Source of the DNA: Nonomuraea roseoviolacea subsp. carminata
Lineage (GTDB): Bacteria > Actinomycetota > Actinomycetes > Streptosporangiales > Streptosporangiaceae
Length of the DNA: 64,000 nucleotides
NCBI RefSeq assembly: GCF_024172185.1
Contig: NZ_JAMZEC010000001.1
Coordinates: 5,786,001 to 5,850,000, forward strand
Reading direction: 5' to 3'
Part shown: piece after piece, positions 61,908-64,000 of the stretch
Numbering within the stretch: the first letter of the stretch is position 1
Layout of the letters: every line of letters begins with the position of its first letter
The notes under the pieces: model-generated
What the model was told of the DNA's origin: nothing
The model's input: the letters and a program-made list of their open reading frames with translations, nothing else
The model's database searches: none
Made by a program: the position numbers and the translations under genes

Positions 61908-62471
61908 TCATCCGAGGTGAGGTCGACCACAGGGGGCCGGCCCGGGGTTCGCGGTGAAGTACGGGCTCAGCAACGGGCCCAGCGCGGTCGCCATCAACAG
62001 GTCACTCGGCTCGATGGCGCGCCGATCACCGTCGAACGGCACCCCCAGGGTGCTGACCGCGCCCGTGGCCGGGGACCTGACGACGATCTTCAGCATGTCG
62101 TCGATGCCGTGGTGGCGCAGGAACGTGTCGGAGAAGTCGCGCTCCGGCTCGGTCGCCCGCGGGCGGAGTCGTCCGAGCGTCGCCACACCATGGCGGGTCA
62201 GGCAGGCGATCCCGTCGCGCGAGGCGAAGGGGTTGCTCAGGCGCCAGCGTTCGACGTATTCCTCCACGAAGGCCGGCCGGAACATGGTGAGGTACTGTTC
62301 CTCGCCGGCGCCTCCCGGCGCCAGATACGCGGGGTTCTCGGCCACGAACGCGTCGATCCACCCGAGATGGACGGCCACGGCCTCGGCCAGCACCGGATAG
62401 AGCTCTCCCTGCCGAGCCCCGGCCACTTGCTCCAGCACCTTGATGAGCCTTCGGTATTGCAGCTGTTCCAC
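61908..62471 (-). pseudogene. LuxR-type regulator lacking its HTH domain
   Basis: 187 aa. FRPAFVEEYVERWRLSNPFA, FLRHHGIDDMLKIVVRSP and TALGPLLSPYF resemble the N-terminal sensor domain of LuxR-family regulators. The frame then ends. In another frame just past the stop, on the same strand, LTSDERNAAELETPSGELTG (about 61861-61924) resembles the start of a LuxR DNA-binding domain (usually LTPRERQVAEL), and then decays. A frameshift and deletion have apparently removed the HTH. Confidence 0.55.
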
Positions 62472-62743
62472 GGATCCGCCATCGCACTCTGTTGATCGCT
62501 TCGGGGGAGCAGCCGGTACGGCGGGCTGCGGCGTTCTCGCCTGCTCAAGGATTCCGTAACGGGTGGCCGTTCATCCATCACTTGGCCAAGGAATCCTGTT
62601 CGAAGGCTCATGTCTCATGGCGCTCCCCGGTCGCGAGTGATGGCAGATCCGGCAAATACTCCAATCGGCGGAGCGCCCGCCGCGAGGGCCGGGCGCTCGA
62701 ACCGCTCCGTCGTCAGGGACCCGCCGCCGCGCCGCACGCCGTG

Positions 62744-63745
62744 TCAGCGCGTACGCCTGGCGAGCAGGGCCAGCAGGACGGTCATGACGACGCCGAGCGC
62801 GGCGAGCGACACGCGGTCGGTGGTGGTCGCGCCGTTGGCGATCACCCCGAACGCGGTGTGCGCCACCAGCGCCCCGCCGGCCAGCGCCAGGCTGTGCCGG
62901 TCGCGCCATCCGCCGTGCGCCGTCCACCGGCGCAGCAGCAGCCCCGCCGCCACCGCCAGGAGCGCCGCCGCCGCCATCGGGACCGCCACCCAGCCGCCCC
63001 GCGTGAAGGCCGGGTGGTGGGCGCCGCCGAAGGGGAACAGCAGCCCGAGGTATCCGAACGCCGCCACCCCGGCCAGGCACGCGATGACCGGCGGCGCGGG
63101 GACAGTCCGGGGCGCGGCGGCCGTCCGGGGCGCGGCGGCCGGCGGGTTCGGCGGGCGGGGGAGGACCCGCAGCGCGAGCACCGCGAGCGCCGCGATCACC
63201 AGGACGAACGCCACCAGCGCCGCCGGCGGCGCCTGGTAGCCGGGGTCGACGAACGCCGTCGTCCACCGCAGCAGCAGGGCGCCCAGCACGAACACCACCG
63301 CCGCCACGACCAGCCCCGTGCGCCCGAGATAGGGCCGGTGGCGAAGGGCCGGGACGACGAGATCCACCAGCAGGATCGGCAGCGCCACGCTGAAGACCGC
63401 GTGGTAGGGGATGTTCAGCTCGGTGTAGGCGCTGTTGAGGCCGAGGACCCTGGGCGCCCAGCCGGCCACGCCGTAGAGGGTCGGGCTGGTGAGCGCCTGC
63501 AGCGCCAGCCCCTCCTCGACGATCCCGTACGCCGCCCCGAGCAGCAGGACGGCGTACCAGCCCCGGCCGGCGCGGCGTACCAGCTCGCGGATCAGGACGG
63601 TGCCGGCCCCGTAGATCGGCGTCCACAACAGCAGCAGCCACGCCTGGCGGAGCGGCGGATTGCCGAGCGTGAGCTCGGCGACGACCGGGGTGAGCCCGGC
63701 CAGCAGGAGCGCGGCCCACCGGCCGCGTGCTGGTGAGGTGACCAT
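62744..63745 (-). CDS. Polytopic membrane protein
   Basis: 333 aa with eight to ten spans: RWAALLLAGLTPVVAELTLG, GWYAVLLLGAAYGIVEEGLA, VFSVALPILLVDLVVPALRH, LVVAAVVFVLGALLLRW and others. YGIVEEGLALQ with an adjacent Glu pair and NIPYHAVFSV with a His recall intramembrane CPBP-type proteases, but the EExxxR Arg is absent, so no enzymatic claim is made. The middle has three AAPRT repeats. It is followed by nothing clear in 62472-62743. Confidence 0.75.
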   Translation of the reverse strand: MVTSPARGRWAALLLAGLTPVVAELTLGNPPLRQAWLLLLWTPIYGAGTVLIRELVRRAGRGWYAVLLLGAAYGIVEEGLALQALTSPTLYGVAGWAPRVLGLNSAYTELNIPYHAVFSVALPILLVDLVVPALRHRPYLGRTGLVVAAVVFVLGALLLRWTTAFVDPGYQAPPAALVAFVLVIAALAVLALRVLPRPPNPPAAAPRTAAAPRTVPAPPVIACLAGVAAFGYLGLLFPFGGAHHPAFTRGGWVAVPMAAAALLAVAAGLLLRRWTAHGGWRDRHSLALAGGALVAHTAFGVIANGATTTDRVSLAALGVVMTVLLALLARRTR

Positions 63746-64000
63746 GCGCTCACGGTCTCCCGCGGCGGGCGGGGCGCGCTGCTGCCGTGGGGCCGGTCCG
63801 TGGCCCCTTCGGTCGCTACCGGGTGGTGACTTTGGTTGCCATGGCGGGGCGGCGATGGAGACCTTGGTTGCTTACCGGGCGGAAGGCCGGTGGATACGAT
63901 CCGTGGTTGTGTTCGCAGCACAGGGTCACGCGGAGCAGGGCCGGGACGAGCGCCGAGGGGGCTCGGCGGCGGGTGGTGGCGACCCGGGTCGCGGGCGGTC
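63746..64000 (+). other. Right-edge intergenic region
   Basis: A TACGAT at about 63894-63899 could be a -10, with GTG codons at 63902 and 63908 in a frame that stays open to the window edge (protein Gly/Arg-rich). This might be the leaderless start of a rightward gene; only some 30 codons are visible, so it is not called as a CDS. Confidence 0.25.

Noticed and set aside
62744..63745. CPBP-family intramembrane protease
   Set aside because: The Glu pair is present but the Arg of EExxxR is missing and the His motifs are not in the expected order.

Overview
The window is high-GC DNA with actinomycete features: GTG starts, ATGA/GTGA-coupled operons, many leaderless-looking promoters, a mycothione reductase, a conservon-type sensor kinase with a DUF742 partner, and a pSAM2-type integrative element. 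A Streptosporangiales-like soil actinomycete (for example a Nonomuraea relative) would fit, but this is an inference from gene content.

Layout. 1-5.0 kb: small accessory genes, including a MerR-regulated hydrolase, a second hydrolase, a GNAT acetyltransferase and a GntR-TetR fusion regulator with its own 14-bp dyad. 5.1-7.7 kb: tex, with an Arg-Gly-Asp-rich tail. 7.8-16.1 kb: an RpiB-like isomerase, then a tight operon of DUF917 protein, hydantoinase A and a complete five-gene Dpp/Opp-type transporter. 16.1-18.1 kb: MarR and an MFS pump around twin operator repeats. 18.1-25.1 kb: an incomplete conservon (sensor kinase plus DUF742 only), an orphan paralogue of the peptide-binding lipoprotein, cobD and a phosphotransferase.

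25,260-37,353: an approximately 12.1-kb actinomycete integrative and conjugative element (AICE) in the 3' end of a tRNA-Arg(TCT) gene, bounded by 45-bp direct repeats. Its core is Int, Xis, RepSA-like initiator, FtsK/Tra-type ATPase, Pra-like activator and KorSA-like GntR repressor, with matching operators in front of pra and korSA. Its cargo is an XRE/TPR regulator followed by a split RibD-like reductase and deaminase. Several large inverted repeats lie between its genes.

37.9-55.1 kb: a large organosulfur island. It holds five intact flavin-dependent (LLM) monooxygenases plus an internally deleted sixth, two TauD-type dioxygenases, a flavin reductase, a glutathionyl-hydroquinone-reductase-like protein, an AprA-like flavoprotein with a two-cluster ferredoxin, and an SsuABC transporter. 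Three promoters share one box (consensus AGTAGGAAATRTTGACTT, then 17 bp, then TAGCKT), and in each the start codon sits 6-7 nt after the -10. Two of the transcription units begin with tiny leaderless ORFs whose peptides share HVD(F/L) and ASA(Q/L)C. They look like Cys-containing leader peptides, and the first is followed by a hairpin that masks the next ribosome binding site. Together these suggest a sulfur- or cysteine-responsive regulon with shared promoter control and leader-peptide control. This is the most interesting system in the window.

55.2-64.0 kb: LUD-domain protein and HxlR regulator, DUF3140/DUF2945 pair, ArsR and MFS pump, a 36-aa ORF with an ideal Shine-Dalgarno next to mtr, a LuxR-type regulator that has lost its DNA-binding domain, and a membrane protein.
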